A DNA stretch of 64,000 bases, from positions 806,001 through 870,000 of the forward strand of contig CBDDBR010000011.1 of assembly GCA_965225895.1 (NCBI GenBank), in the 5' to 3' direction. The DNA comes from Endobugula sp965225895 (GTDB taxonomy: Bacteria > Pseudomonadota > Gammaproteobacteria > Pseudomonadales > Cellvibrionaceae). The translations under genes and the position numbers were made by a program. The notes under the pieces are model-generated. The model saw only the letters and a program-made list of their open reading frames with translations, was not told the origin of the DNA and searched no databases. The first letter of the stretch is position 1. Each line of letters begins with the position of its first letter. Positions 26,501 through 36,412 of the stretch are shown piece by piece.

Positions 26501-28651
26501 ATGCCTACAGCACATGCTGTGCTTCAAGATACCTTTGGTTATAGTGAATTTCGTGGTCAGCAACAAGCGGTTATTGATACGCTAATTAATGGGCATGATG
26601 CACTTGTTATCATGCCAACAGGTGGTGGTAAATCATTATGCTATCAAATACCCTCGTTAGTCAGAGAGGGGTGTGGTGTTGTTATTTCGCCGCTCATTGC
26701 CTTGATGGAAGATCAGGTCAACGCCTTAAAAGAGCTAGGTATTCGAGCGGGTTTTCTTAACTCCACCCAAAATGCGGAAGAAAACTATCGAGTTGAAAAT
26801 GCGTTGGTATCTGGCGAGTTAGAACTGCTTTATATCGCCCCCGAGCGTTTAAATCAAACACGAATGGTTAATTTATTGCAGCGTTCAACTATCGCATTAT
26901 TTGCTATAGATGAAGCGCATTGTGTTTCTCAATGGGGGCATGATTTTCGCGCAGATTACTTACAGTTACACCAGCTGGAACATCTCTTTCCACATGTGCC
27001 ACGTGTTGCCTTAACCGCTACGGCTGATGCGCGTACTCAGCAAGAAATTATAGAGCGTTTGCGTATTACTCATGCTGAGTCTTTTTTGGCAGGTTTTGAT
27101 CGGCCTAATATTTTTTATCAAATTGAATTAAAACAACAACCCAAACAACAATTACTGCGTTTTATTAAAGAGCATCATAAAAATGATGCGGGTATTGTGT
27201 ATTGTTTATCTCGTAAAAAAACAGAAGATATTGCTGCATGGCTCCGTACAGAAGGTTTTGCTGCGCTGGCTTATCATGCAGGCCTGCCGCATGAACAGCG
27301 AGCATTACATCAACAGCGATTTTTACGTGAAGAAAAAATCATTATTGTAGCCACCATTGCCTTTGGTATGGGAATAGATAAGCCTGATGTACGTTTTGTT
27401 GCTCATTTAGATTTACCTAAGAGCATTGAAGCTTATTATCAGGAGACGGGTCGAGCAGGGCGTGATGGCGAGCCTGCAAATGCATGGATGGTCTATGGCT
27501 TAGAAGACGTCATTAAACTGCGTGAAATGATGGGGTCTGCTAATCAAGAATGCAGTGAAAAAAATGAATTCAAGCGTGTGGAGCATCAAAAGTTAGAAGC
27601 CATGTTGGGCTTATGTGAAATAACCACCTGCCGACGATATACATTATTACGCTACTTTGGAGACGATGCCGAACAAAAATGTGGCTATTGTGATACGTGT
27701 AAAACGCCTGTGGCGACGTGGGATGGTACCGAGGCTGCGCAAAAAGCCATCAGCTGCGCTTATAGAACAGATCAGCGTTTTGGTGTTACGCATTTAATTG
27801 ATGTTTTGCTAGGAGCTAAAACAGAAAAAATTAAACAGTTTGGTCATCAAAATTTGAGTGTGTATGGTATCGGTAAAAATTTAAGTAAAGTGCAATGGCG
27901 TTCTGTTTATCGACAGCTTATAGCGCGTAATTTTTTAGCGGTGGATTATAATAATTATAACCGTATTGTACTCACCGAAAGCTGTCGTGCGCTATTGCGT
28001 GGAGATATTAATATTGAATTGCGTCAAGATGCGGTTAAAAAACCAGCGCTTAGGCAATCATCCGCTTATGCCACGAATGAAAAAGTACAGCAGCAACACG
28101 GTGAGCTGTGGGAGTTATTACGCCATTGTCGCAGTCAGTTGGCAAAAGAAAAAAGTGTACCGCCGTATGTTATTTTTCACGATACAGTGCTTATGCAAAT
28201 GGTTGAGTTACGGCCGCTAACACCAAGCCAATTTTCAGAGCTCAATGGCGTGGGTGAGAAAAAATGTGATCAGTATGCGAATGCATTCATCGAAGTGATT
28301 ACGGAATATACCGATAGCAAAAAAAATGGCGGTGATCTGTCTCCCACTATTATAGAAACGCTACAGTGGTTTTCCAAAAATAAAACGGTAGACGAAATCG
28401 CAGCGGTAAGAAATTTTTCGCCATCCACTATCTATGCGCATGCCAGTCAACTTATCGCCCATGAAGAACTCACCTTAGAGCAGGCGATTGATTTGCCGTT
28501 ACATGAAGTACACCTGATTGAATCGGCTTTTGTTGATAACGATGCAATGAGTGAAAATGCTAAATTAAAGCCTGTATATGAAGCGTTATCTGAAGTATAC
28601 GATTACGGTGTTTTACGCTGTGTGCACAGTAGTTTTTTGAAAAAATTATAA
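26501..28651 (+). CDS. recQ: ATP-dependent DNA helicase RecQ
   Basis: A 3'-5' superfamily 2 helicase. Walker A is MPTGGGKSL (38-46) and the DEAH box begins at Asp137, with QWGHDFR after it. The zinc-binding RQC cysteines are in CEITTCRRY and CGYCDTC, and the C-terminal HRDC domain includes LRPLTPSQFSELNGVGEKK. The 716-residue length is normal, with a helical extension at the C terminus. An AAGGAA ribosome-binding site precedes the ATG. No LexA-type box was seen upstream. Confidence 0.96.
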   Translation: MPTAHAVLQDTFGYSEFRGQQQAVIDTLINGHDALVIMPTGGGKSLCYQIPSLVREGCGVVISPLIALMEDQVNALKELGIRAGFLNSTQNAEENYRVENALVSGELELLYIAPERLNQTRMVNLLQRSTIALFAIDEAHCVSQWGHDFRADYLQLHQLEHLFPHVPRVALTATADARTQQEIIERLRITHAESFLAGFDRPNIFYQIELKQQPKQQLLRFIKEHHKNDAGIVYCLSRKKTEDIAAWLRTEGFAALAYHAGLPHEQRALHQQRFLREEKIIIVATIAFGMGIDKPDVRFVAHLDLPKSIEAYYQETGRAGRDGEPANAWMVYGLEDVIKLREMMGSANQECSEKNEFKRVEHQKLEAMLGLCEITTCRRYTLLRYFGDDAEQKCGYCDTCKTPVATWDGTEAAQKAISCAYRTDQRFGVTHLIDVLLGAKTEKIKQFGHQNLSVYGIGKNLSKVQWRSVYRQLIARNFLAVDYNNYNRIVLTESCRALLRGDINIELRQDAVKKPALRQSSAYATNEKVQQQHGELWELLRHCRSQLAKEKSVPPYVIFHDTVLMQMVELRPLTPSQFSELNGVGEKKCDQYANAFIEVITEYTDSKKNGGDLSPTIIETLQWFSKNKTVDEIAAVRNFSPSTIYAHASQLIAHEELTLEQAIDLPLHEVHLIESAFVDNDAMSENAKLKPVYEALSEVYDYGVLRCVHSSFLKKL

Positions 28652-28652
28652 A

Positions 28653-28700
28653 GTCGGATTATATAATGGTCGGGTTATATAAAATTTGGGTTATCTGTAA
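28653..28700. repeat. 16-base imperfect tandem repeat
   Basis: Three 16-base units lie end to end: GTCGGATTATATAATG, GTCGGGTTATATAAAA and TTTGGGTTATCTGTAA. Units 1 and 2 are close copies and the third is more diverged. The block fills the gap between recQ and the glutaredoxin-like gene, starting two bases after the recQ stop and ending three bases before the next ATG. Confidence 0.7.
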
Positions 28701-28703
28701 ACG

Positions 28704-28961
28704 ATGAAAAAAGAATTATTTTTATACAGCACCGTAGGTTGTCATTTGTGCGAACTCGCTAAAGAGCAGTTGTCACCGCTATTTGATCATTTTCCACTCT
28801 TGCTTGTTGAAATTGATATTGCAGATGATGAAAAGCTATTAGAAAAATACGGAGTGCGTATCCCCGTGATTCGATTAGCTGATACAGAAAAAGAATTAGG
28901 TTGGCCCTTTGATACACAGCAAGCGTACGAATATTTACTTTCTGTACAATCAATTACATAG
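28704..28961 (+). CDS. Glutaredoxin-like thiol protein (DUF836)
   Basis: An 85-residue thioredoxin-fold protein with a CHLC redox motif at residues 13-16 and the cis-proline segment YGVRIPVIRL. It belongs to the short glutaredoxin-like/DUF836 group, whose partners are mostly unknown. It follows recQ and a short tandem repeat, and is convergent with pabB. Confidence 0.85.
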   Translation: MKKELFLYSTVGCHLCELAKEQLSPLFDHFPLLLVEIDIADDEKLLEKYGVRIPVIRLADTEKELGWPFDTQQAYEYLLSVQSIT

Positions 28962-29022
28962 TAGTGATTTTTTATTTACGTATTTATTGTTGTGAATGTC
29001 GCTCGATATACGTAATGCAGTA

Positions 29023-30450
29023 TCACGAAAATTGAAGCAGTGTTTCTAAAATAGTATGTATTTTAGTTAAGCTTTCTTGATACTCTTCTTCTGCTTGTGA
29101 GTCGGCAACAATACCGCCGCCGCCCCAGCAATACATTTTTTTACCATCGCAAGCAATAGTGCGAATGGTAATGTTACTGTCTATATCACCTTTTGTGTTT
29201 ATGTAAACAATACTGCCGCAGTAGATAGAGCGCTGGCAATTTTCTAATTCTTCAATAATTTCCATCGCTCGTTTTTTGGGTGCGCCAGTGATGGAGCCAC
29301 CAGGAAAACAACCCGCAAATACATCGAGAGCCGTTTTGTTGTTTGCTATGTTTCCAGTAATACTACTAACTAGGTGGTGTACATTGGGGTAGCTTTCGAG
29401 TGTAAATAGCTCAGGTACGTGAATACTGCCAGCAGCGCAGTTTTTGCCTAAGTCATTACGTAATAAATCGACAATCATTAAATTTTCTGCACGATTTTTA
29501 CTGCTGGCTTGCAAGGCCCGGGCATTATTTGCATCAATGGTTGCGTTACTGTCGCGGCTCATCGTTCCTTTAATGGGTTGAGTGAGCACATGTTCATTTT
29601 GTGTGCGAATCAAGCGTTCAGGCGATAATGAAAGAATACTTTGTTGGTTACCTATATCCATAAACGCTGAAAAAGGCGATGCCATAGTGTCACGTAAGCG
29701 AAGATAAGCGGAATACGTATCGCCTTGATAAGGGGCGCTAAAGCACTGCGAGTAATTAACTTGGTAGCAATCACCCGCATGAATATATTCATTGATACGA
29801 TCAATGTTTTTATAATAATCTGCTTGTGAGGTATTGGAGCGTAAGGCGTCGATATGCAATGGCGCATGCCATGTGTTAGCGTCACTCGATGGCGGCAGCG
29901 AGCTCATCTGATCGCAAACCAGCGACCATATCTTAGGGTCGCACTCTACGAGCGAGGCTAAATAGCATTGCTGTAATTCATGATCCTGAATAATCGCCCA
30001 TGTGTACAAACCTGCCGCCATGGTGGGTAACTGGCACTCGCTGTTGGCGAGGGCTTCAATCCCCATGGTTTGTCTACCCATATCATAACTAAAATAGCTA
30101 ATAATACCCCCTGTAAAGGGTAGCTTAACGTGAGGTGTTGTATTTTTCTCTCGTAAAGTGAGCTGTTCAGAGGCGGCTTTAATGAGCGCAAAAGGCGCGT
30201 CATGAGATAGGGTATGGTTTTCGTTGTAGAGAATTGCCCCTTTGCTATCCGTGCCATATTGATACTGGCTGATACGACAGCTATTATCTTCATGAACCCA
30301 GCGCTGGCTGGGAAGTGCGCTCATAATATCGTAACGGCCAGAGTGACTATTGGGTTTGCCGCTATCGAGCCAACATGCAAAAGGATAGTCGCGTATGCTA
30401 TTAAAAATACGGCGACTGTCAGGGTGATAGGGCAAAGCAATGATGGGCAT
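29023..30450 (-). CDS. pabB: Aminodeoxychorismate synthase component I
   Basis: PabB converts chorismate and glutamine-derived ammonia to 4-amino-4-deoxychorismate in folate synthesis. The chorismate-binding core is complete: PIKGTMSRD, which marks PabB rather than TrpE, VDLLRNDLGKNC, FPGGSITGAPKKRAMEII and WGGGGIVADS. ATG at 30450 (MPIIALPYH) is chosen; an in-frame TTG at 30465 would add five residues. A palindrome and a perfect TATAAT lie just upstream. The gene for the glutamine amidotransferase partner is not nearby. Confidence 0.92.
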   Translation of the reverse strand: MPIIALPYHPDSRRIFNSIRDYPFACWLDSGKPNSHSGRYDIMSALPSQRWVHEDNSCRISQYQYGTDSKGAILYNENHTLSHDAPFALIKAASEQLTLREKNTTPHVKLPFTGGIISYFSYDMGRQTMGIEALANSECQLPTMAAGLYTWAIIQDHELQQCYLASLVECDPKIWSLVCDQMSSLPPSSDANTWHAPLHIDALRSNTSQADYYKNIDRINEYIHAGDCYQVNYSQCFSAPYQGDTYSAYLRLRDTMASPFSAFMDIGNQQSILSLSPERLIRTQNEHVLTQPIKGTMSRDSNATIDANNARALQASSKNRAENLMIVDLLRNDLGKNCAAGSIHVPELFTLESYPNVHHLVSSITGNIANNKTALDVFAGCFPGGSITGAPKKRAMEIIEELENCQRSIYCGSIVYINTKGDIDSNITIRTIACDGKKMYCWGGGGIVADSQAEEEYQESLTKIHTILETLLQFS

Positions 30451-30480
30451 AGTGTGTATTGGCAATGATAAAAGGTAACG

Positions 30481-30505
30481 GCATAGTGCTATGCGCGCTA
30501 TTATA
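30481..30505 (-). promoter_or_regulatory. pabB: Candidate pabB promoter -10 and overlapping palindrome
   Basis: On the minus strand TATAAT (30505-30500) is a perfect -10 hexamer. Directly after it, at the expected transcription start, lies the palindrome GCATAG-TG-CTATGC (30481-30494). No good -35 was found, so an activator or repressor may work here. Confidence 0.35.
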
Positions 30506-30559
30506 CCTATTTGTTCGGCTTGTTAGTGCTAAATGTAAGCTTTATACAGGAGAGAAGGT

Positions 30560-30862
30560 GTGGCTTTTTATCCGTTAGAACGTTTAATGAATTTATATGA
30601 CGGCTATCGCAATGTCTTTCGTGTGGCAGGGCAATCGCTATTGTTAGTTCAAGATGAAGGCCGTACTTATTTATTGCTTAATCAATGCCCTCATCAGCGG
30701 CGTCCCTTAGATCGTGCTACGGTCGCAGGAGGCACGATTACATGCCCTCATCACGGTATGTGCTTTGACCTTACTACGGGTAAAACCAGTGATGGTTGCA
30801 ATCACCCCTTGCAATTTATTCGCATCGCCTATGAAGGTAATCAAGTGGGTGTGGATGTATAA
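30560..30862 (+). CDS. Rieske [2Fe-2S] ferredoxin-like protein
   Basis: A compact 100-residue Rieske domain with both cluster motifs, CPHQRRPLD and CPHHGMCFD (Cys-x-His and Cys-x-x-His). It is short, like the ferredoxin subunits of ring-hydroxylating dioxygenases or NirD-type proteins, but no partner oxygenase is nearby. The start is GTG with AGGAGA upstream, a strong ribosome-binding site. It is divergent from pabB. Confidence 0.85.
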   Translation: MAFYPLERLMNLYDGYRNVFRVAGQSLLLVQDEGRTYLLLNQCPHQRRPLDRATVAGGTITCPHHGMCFDLTTGKTSDGCNHPLQFIRIAYEGNQVGVDV

Positions 30863-31029
30863 ATCTTGCTTATTATTTTGAGTATGAGAAATTTCTTCGT
30901 ATGAAGCTAAATGCGCGCTATTGAATAGCATCAGTGCCACGGCATTCCTCGCAAATTCGCTCTATTTACAGTATCCTAGCGGCTCTTAAATTTCCTGACA
31001 TCAACTCACACGAACCCCCGTAGAACCTT

Positions 31030-32058
31030 ATGTATTCAGTCTTACGCAAGCTATTATTTACCCTAGAACCCGAAACATCACACGATTTATCACTCGATTG
31101 CCTTGGCGCAGCAGAGCGATTGCGTTTGTTATCGTTGTTTACGCCTAAAATACCACAAGACCCAATAGAACTATTTGGGCTTACTTTCCCTAACCCAGTG
31201 GGATTGTCGGCGGGTTTAGACAAAAATGGAGATTATTTTAATGCCCTAGGGCAGTTAGGTTTTGGCTTCGTTGAAATTGGTACGGTAACACCAAAACCAC
31301 AAGACGGTAATCCTAAGCCGCGTATGTTCCGTTTGCCAGAACACGAAGCAATTATTAATCGTATGGGCTTTAATAATAAAGGGGTCGATTACTTAGTTGA
31401 GCGAGTAAAACAGCGACGTTTTGATGGCATTTTAGGGATTAATATTGGTAAAAATAAGGTGACCGCAGAAGAAGACGCGCTATCCGATTACGAAATAGCC
31501 ATGGAAAAAGTGTATCCCTATGCCGATTACATCACTGTGAATATTTCATCGCCGAATACACCAGGTTTACGTAATCTACAATTTGGCGATAATTTAGATC
31601 AATTATTAGCGGGCTTAAAAGTAAAACAAGACGCTTTGGCCGAAGAGCATCAGCGCCGAGTTCCCGTATTAATTAAAATAGCACCCGATATGGATGAAGG
31701 TGAAATTGCAGATATTAGCCAAGCCTTTTTAAAGCATCAGGTCGATGGTGTCATAGCTACAAATACCACACTCGACAAAAGCAGTGTGAGCGATAGCCCT
31801 CACGCCGATGAAATGGGTGGTTTAAGCGGAGCGCCATTAACGGATCAATCCACGTGGTTGATCCAACAATTACGTAAACATGTAGGCGATGATATGCCAA
31901 TTATTGGTGTAGGTGGCATTCAAAAGGGTAGTGACGCTGTCGAAAAGCTTGCGGCGGGTGCTAATCTTGTACAAATGTATTCAGGTTTTATTTATCGCGG
32001 CCCAGCATTAATAAAAGATGCACGCCAAGCAATAGCCCAACATCGCGCGTTGTCATAG
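31030..32058 (+). CDS. pyrD: Dihydroorotate dehydrogenase (quinone), class 2
   Basis: The membrane-associated FMN enzyme that oxidises dihydroorotate to orotate with quinone in pyrimidine synthesis. Features are the short amphipathic N terminus typical of class 2, AGLDKNGDY, the IGTVTPKPQDGNPKPR block, the catalytic serine region NISSPNTPGLRNLQ and GVGGIQ near the end. The 342-residue length is typical. The upstream 167 bases show nothing beyond a weak promoter region. Confidence 0.95.
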   Translation: MYSVLRKLLFTLEPETSHDLSLDCLGAAERLRLLSLFTPKIPQDPIELFGLTFPNPVGLSAGLDKNGDYFNALGQLGFGFVEIGTVTPKPQDGNPKPRMFRLPEHEAIINRMGFNNKGVDYLVERVKQRRFDGILGINIGKNKVTAEEDALSDYEIAMEKVYPYADYITVNISSPNTPGLRNLQFGDNLDQLLAGLKVKQDALAEEHQRRVPVLIKIAPDMDEGEIADISQAFLKHQVDGVIATNTTLDKSSVSDSPHADEMGGLSGAPLTDQSTWLIQQLRKHVGDDMPIIGVGGIQKGSDAVEKLAAGANLVQMYSGFIYRGPALIKDARQAIAQHRALS

Positions 32059-32110
32059 CGTATTTTTTGTCATAAAGACATTGTCTGATATTTACTAAGA
32101 AAAACATGCT

Positions 32111-34351
32111 ATGAAAAATTACTCATTTTATGCCGCGTGCCCAAAAGGCTTAGAGGGTTTGTTATTTGGCGAACTTAAAGGCTTGGGCGTTGAATCACCA
32201 CGAGAAACCGTAGGTGGCGTACATTTTGGCGGTGATTTGGCAACAGCCTATCGCTGTTGTCTATGGTCGCGTTTAGCGAACAAAATTTTACTTCCATTAG
32301 CTACGATTGAATTTACATCAGATCAAGAACTGTACGATGCTGTGATTGATATTCCTTGGGAAGATCACTTGGATCAAAATGGAGCATTTAAAATTGACTT
32401 TATTGGTACGAATGATGTGATTCGTAATAGCCAATTTGGTGCAGTACGTATAAAAGACGGCATTGTTGATCGCTTTCGTCAGCGCATGGATAGCCGCCCA
32501 TCCGTACGTAAAGATATGCCCGATCTAATTTTTAATGCACGCTTAGCAAAAAACAAAGTCGGTAAAGACAGTGTGCATATCAGTATTGACTTGGCAGGGC
32601 AAAGCTTACATCGCCGTGGTTATCGTACCAAACAAGGCATGGCACCGCTAAAAGAAAATTTGGCCGCCGCAATTTTATTGCGCGCGCAGTGGCCGCTTAT
32701 TTCTCAGCAAGCCGATTGCGGCTTAATTGACCCCATGTGTGGTTCAGCAACCTTATTAATTGAAGGGTTGCTTATGGCTGCAGACATTGCTCCAGGTTTA
32801 TCGCGTAGAGATTGGGGTTTTATACATTGGAAAAAATTTGACGAAAATGATTGGCAACCATTAGTAGCCGATGCTATCGAACGCAAAAAAGTCGGCCTAC
32901 AGCGATTGCGAGAGCAGGGCATAGAATGCCGTGGTTATGATCAAGATTGGCAAGTGCTACATGCAGCAGAGTCTAATATTGCTTTGGCTGGTTTACATGA
33001 ATTTATTCGTGTGAGTCGAAAATCGGTTGATGAATTAAAACAGCCTACACACAAAGACATTACCACGGGTTTACTGATATGTAATCCTCCATACGGTGAA
33101 CGCTTAGGTGAAGAGCAAGCGTTATTACCCGTTTATCGCCAATTAGGTATGGCCTTAAAAGAAGAGTTTTCTGGTTGGAAGGCAGGAATCTTTACCGCAA
33201 ATGTACGTTTAGCAAAAAATATGGGGATTCGTGCCCGTAAAATTTATAAATTTTTTAATGGTACTCTACCTACCGATTTAGTGTGCTTTGACTTAAATGA
33301 AAAATCATTTGTAAAACAGGAAACACTCGATAAAAGCCATGCCGCACACCAAGGCAATGAAACTCCTGATGATAACGAAGAGTTAACCCCGCAAACGTTT
33401 GATGCTCTAAGTAACGGTGCGCAAATGGTATGTAACCGTTTAAAGAAAAATCAAAAGCAGTTGCGTAAATGGCTAACTAAAAACGACGTTGAATGTTATC
33501 GTTTATATGATGCAGACATGCCTGAATATTCAGCCGCTATTGATTGTTATGGCTCATGGGTACATGTGCAAGAATACAAAGCTCCAAAAACAATTGATGA
33601 GAAAAAAGCGGCATATCGCTTTGATGAATTACTTAGCGCTATCCCTATTGCATTAAATATCAGTAAAGACCAAATATTTGTTAAGCAACGCCAGCGTAAT
33701 AAAGGCAAACAACAATACGAACGTTTTGAACAGCAAGAAAACCGTGCAAAAATTGCGGTAAAAGAAGGGCAGGCTACATTATTAGTTGATTTATGGTCGT
33801 ATTTAGACAGCGGTTTATTTTTAGATCATCGTCCAGTTCGACAAATGATTACAACAATGGTGAATGGTAAACAATTTTTAAACTTATTTTGTTATACCGC
33901 AACAGCCACTGTACATGCTGCGTTAGCAGGTGCAGCATCAAGTGTGAGTGTTGATATGTCGAATACCTATCTTGATTGGGCCGAAGAAAACTTTGATGCG
34001 AATAATATTAGCAGCCAACGCCATGAACTTGTGCAAAGTGATTGTGTGACATGGCTAGAAAACTGCCGTCAAGGGTTTGATGTGATCTTGCTAGATCCGC
34101 CGAGCTTTTCTAACTCAAAACGCATGGATGATGTGTTTGATGTGCAACGTGATCATGCCAAGCTGATTCATCGTTGTATGGATTTACTCAACCATGGTGG
34201 TACGCTAATTTTTTCAAATAACTTACGTAGCTTTAAATTAGATAAAGATATTACGGACGAGTATCGCGTCAATAATATAACAGAGAAAACGTTTGATCCT
34301 GATTTTCAGCGCAATAAACGAATTCATCAATGCTATCTCATTCAGTCATAA
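32111..34351 (+). CDS. rlmKL: 23S rRNA methyltransferase RlmKL (bifunctional)
   Basis: A fused enzyme that makes m2G2445 and m7G2069 in 23S rRNA. The N-terminal THUMP region (about 45-155) is followed by the RlmL domain with DPMCGSATLLIEG and ICNPPYGERLG. The C-terminal RlmK domain has LNLFCYTATATVHAALAG and LLDPPSFSNSKRM. The 746-residue length matches other gammaproteobacterial fusions. DPMCGSAT replaces the more common DPMCGSGT. It stands 45 bases before uvrB. Confidence 0.93.
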   Translation: MKNYSFYAACPKGLEGLLFGELKGLGVESPRETVGGVHFGGDLATAYRCCLWSRLANKILLPLATIEFTSDQELYDAVIDIPWEDHLDQNGAFKIDFIGTNDVIRNSQFGAVRIKDGIVDRFRQRMDSRPSVRKDMPDLIFNARLAKNKVGKDSVHISIDLAGQSLHRRGYRTKQGMAPLKENLAAAILLRAQWPLISQQADCGLIDPMCGSATLLIEGLLMAADIAPGLSRRDWGFIHWKKFDENDWQPLVADAIERKKVGLQRLREQGIECRGYDQDWQVLHAAESNIALAGLHEFIRVSRKSVDELKQPTHKDITTGLLICNPPYGERLGEEQALLPVYRQLGMALKEEFSGWKAGIFTANVRLAKNMGIRARKIYKFFNGTLPTDLVCFDLNEKSFVKQETLDKSHAAHQGNETPDDNEELTPQTFDALSNGAQMVCNRLKKNQKQLRKWLTKNDVECYRLYDADMPEYSAAIDCYGSWVHVQEYKAPKTIDEKKAAYRFDELLSAIPIALNISKDQIFVKQRQRNKGKQQYERFEQQENRAKIAVKEGQATLLVDLWSYLDSGLFLDHRPVRQMITTMVNGKQFLNLFCYTATATVHAALAGAASSVSVDMSNTYLDWAEENFDANNISSQRHELVQSDCVTWLENCRQGFDVILLDPPSFSNSKRMDDVFDVQRDHAKLIHRCMDLLNHGGTLIFSNNLRSFKLDKDITDEYRVNNITEKTFDPDFQRNKRIHQCYLIQS

Positions 34352-34396
34352 TAGACATATTATGAGTGGTATTACATAAATTTTACGAGCCATTTA

Positions 34397-36397
34397 ATGA
34401 AAGATAATTTTCAAGTTGTCAGTGATTATACCCCTGCAGGAGACCAACCCAAGGCAATAGAAGCTCTGATTAATGGTATTCGTAATGGCTTGGCGCACCA
34501 AACATTATTGGGTGTAACAGGCTCAGGTAAAACGTTTACTATTGCGAATGTTGTGCAAGAAATTAATCGCCCAACAATAGTAATGGTGCATAACAAAACC
34601 TTGGCCGCACAACTATACGGTGAGTTTAAAGAATTCTTTCCGAATAATGCGGTAGAGTACTTTGTTTCTTACTACGATTATTATCAGCCAGAAGCATATG
34701 TGCCATCATCCGACACGTTTATTGAAAAAGATGCGTCAGTTAATGAACATATAGAACAAATGCGTTTGTCGGCAACCAAAGCCCTCATGGAACGCAAAGA
34801 CACTATTATTGTGGCTACAGTATCCGCTATTTATGGTTTGGGTGATCCCGAGGCATATTTAAAAATGGTACTGCATATTGATCGAGGTGAAAAAATTGAT
34901 CAACGTGATGTGCTACGCCGTTTAGCGGAATTACAGTACACGCGTAACGATGCCGTTTTTCAACGCGCAACTTATCGTGTGCGCGGGGACGTGATTGATA
35001 TTTTTCCTGCAGACTCGGATAGAGAAGCATTACGTGTTGAATTGTTTGATGATGAAGTGGAGCAATTAACACTTTTTGATCCGCTCACGGGTGAAACGCT
35101 ACAAAAACTCCCACGTTATACTATTTACCCCAAATCACATTACGTGACACCACGTGCCCGTATTTTAGAAGCTATTGATAAAATTAAAGACGAAGCAAAA
35201 GAACGTTTAGAACAGTTGCGCAGTGTTAATAAATTGGTAGAGGCGCAGCGCTTAGAGCAGCGTGTGAAATACGATGTAGAAATGATGCAAGAGCTAGGAT
35301 ATTGCAACGGCGTAGAAAATTACTCGCGCTATCTATCGGGGCGTACGCCAGGATTGCCACCACCCACATTATTTGATTACTTGCCGCCAGATGCCTTATT
35401 AGTACTGGATGAATCTCATGTAACCGTGCCGCAAATTGGTGGCATGTATCGCGGGGATCGTTCGCGTAAAGAAACATTAGTGGAATATGGTTTTCGTTTA
35501 CCATCCGCCTTAGATAATCGACCCATGAAGTTTGAAGAGTGGGAAGAGCTTGCGCCACAAATGATTTTTGTATCGGCAACACCGGGTAATTATGAAGCAG
35601 AACATCAAGGTCAAGTTGTTGAGCAGGTTGTACGTCCAACAGGCTTGTTAGATCCCGTGTTAGAAATTCGCTCTGCTGATACTCAAGTAGACGAAGCCAT
35701 GTCCGAAATACAAAAAAGAGTGGCAGTGGATGAACGCATACTGATTACGGTATTAACCAAACGAATGGCCGAAGATCTAACCGATTATTTAAGCGATCAC
35801 GGTGTGCGTGTGCGTTATTTACACTCTGATATTGATACTGTTGAGCGTGTAGAAATTATTCGTGATTTACGTTTAGGCGAATTCGATGTGTTGGTAGGAA
35901 TTAACCTTTTGCGTGAAGGCTTAGACATGCCTGAAGTTTCTTTAGTCATGATTATGGATGCAGACAAAGAAGGGTTTTTACGTTCAGATCGCTCTTTGAT
36001 TCAAACCATTGGTCGTGCTGCGCGTCACTTAAATGGTAAAGCTATCCTTTTTGCGAATAAAATTACAAACTCTATGCAGCGTGCTATTGATGAAACCGAG
36101 CGTCGGCGAACCAAGCAAATTGCCCATAATGAGAAACATGGCATTACGCCCAAAGGCATCAATAAAAAAATTGCCGATATTATGGAAGGTGCTGTGGTTG
36201 TTGGTAAAGGAAAACGCGGTAAAATTGCAGAAAAAGAAGCAAGTTATAGCTCACACCCCGAGTTAGAAGGTAAAAGCTTACCGAAGAAAATTGCCATTTT
36301 AGAAGAAAAAATGTATCAAGCCGCCAAAGATTTAGACTTTGAAAAAGCAGCTTCGTTAAGAGACCAGATTAAGAAAATGAAAATATCAGAGGCATAG
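34397..36397 (+). CDS. uvrB: Excinuclease ABC subunit B
   Basis: Damage-verification helicase of nucleotide excision repair. GVTGSGKT is at 39-46, the beta-hairpin YYDYYQPEAYVP is complete, and helicase motifs TSAT-like VSATPG and QTIGRAARHLNG are present. The C-terminal UVR motif (MYQAAKDLDFEKAASLRDQI) binds UvrA/UvrC. The 666-residue length is typical. No CTG-N10-CAG LexA box was found in the short upstream gap. Confidence 0.97.
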   Translation: MKDNFQVVSDYTPAGDQPKAIEALINGIRNGLAHQTLLGVTGSGKTFTIANVVQEINRPTIVMVHNKTLAAQLYGEFKEFFPNNAVEYFVSYYDYYQPEAYVPSSDTFIEKDASVNEHIEQMRLSATKALMERKDTIIVATVSAIYGLGDPEAYLKMVLHIDRGEKIDQRDVLRRLAELQYTRNDAVFQRATYRVRGDVIDIFPADSDREALRVELFDDEVEQLTLFDPLTGETLQKLPRYTIYPKSHYVTPRARILEAIDKIKDEAKERLEQLRSVNKLVEAQRLEQRVKYDVEMMQELGYCNGVENYSRYLSGRTPGLPPPTLFDYLPPDALLVLDESHVTVPQIGGMYRGDRSRKETLVEYGFRLPSALDNRPMKFEEWEELAPQMIFVSATPGNYEAEHQGQVVEQVVRPTGLLDPVLEIRSADTQVDEAMSEIQKRVAVDERILITVLTKRMAEDLTDYLSDHGVRVRYLHSDIDTVERVEIIRDLRLGEFDVLVGINLLREGLDMPEVSLVMIMDADKEGFLRSDRSLIQTIGRAARHLNGKAILFANKITNSMQRAIDETERRRTKQIAHNEKHGITPKGINKKIADIMEGAVVVGKGKRGKIAEKEASYSSHPELEGKSLPKKIAILEEKMYQAAKDLDFEKAASLRDQIKKMKISEA

Positions 36398-36412
36398 TGA
36401 TCTCTTGTTTGT

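Noticed and set aside
28962..29022. Terminator between the convergent glutaredoxin-like gene and pabB
   Set aside because: TTACGTAT and ATACGTAA could pair, but the loop is about 24 bases and no T run follows.
34352..34396. LexA box upstream of uvrB
   Set aside because: No CTG-N10-CAG pattern exists in the 45-base gap, so SOS control could not be supported from sequence.
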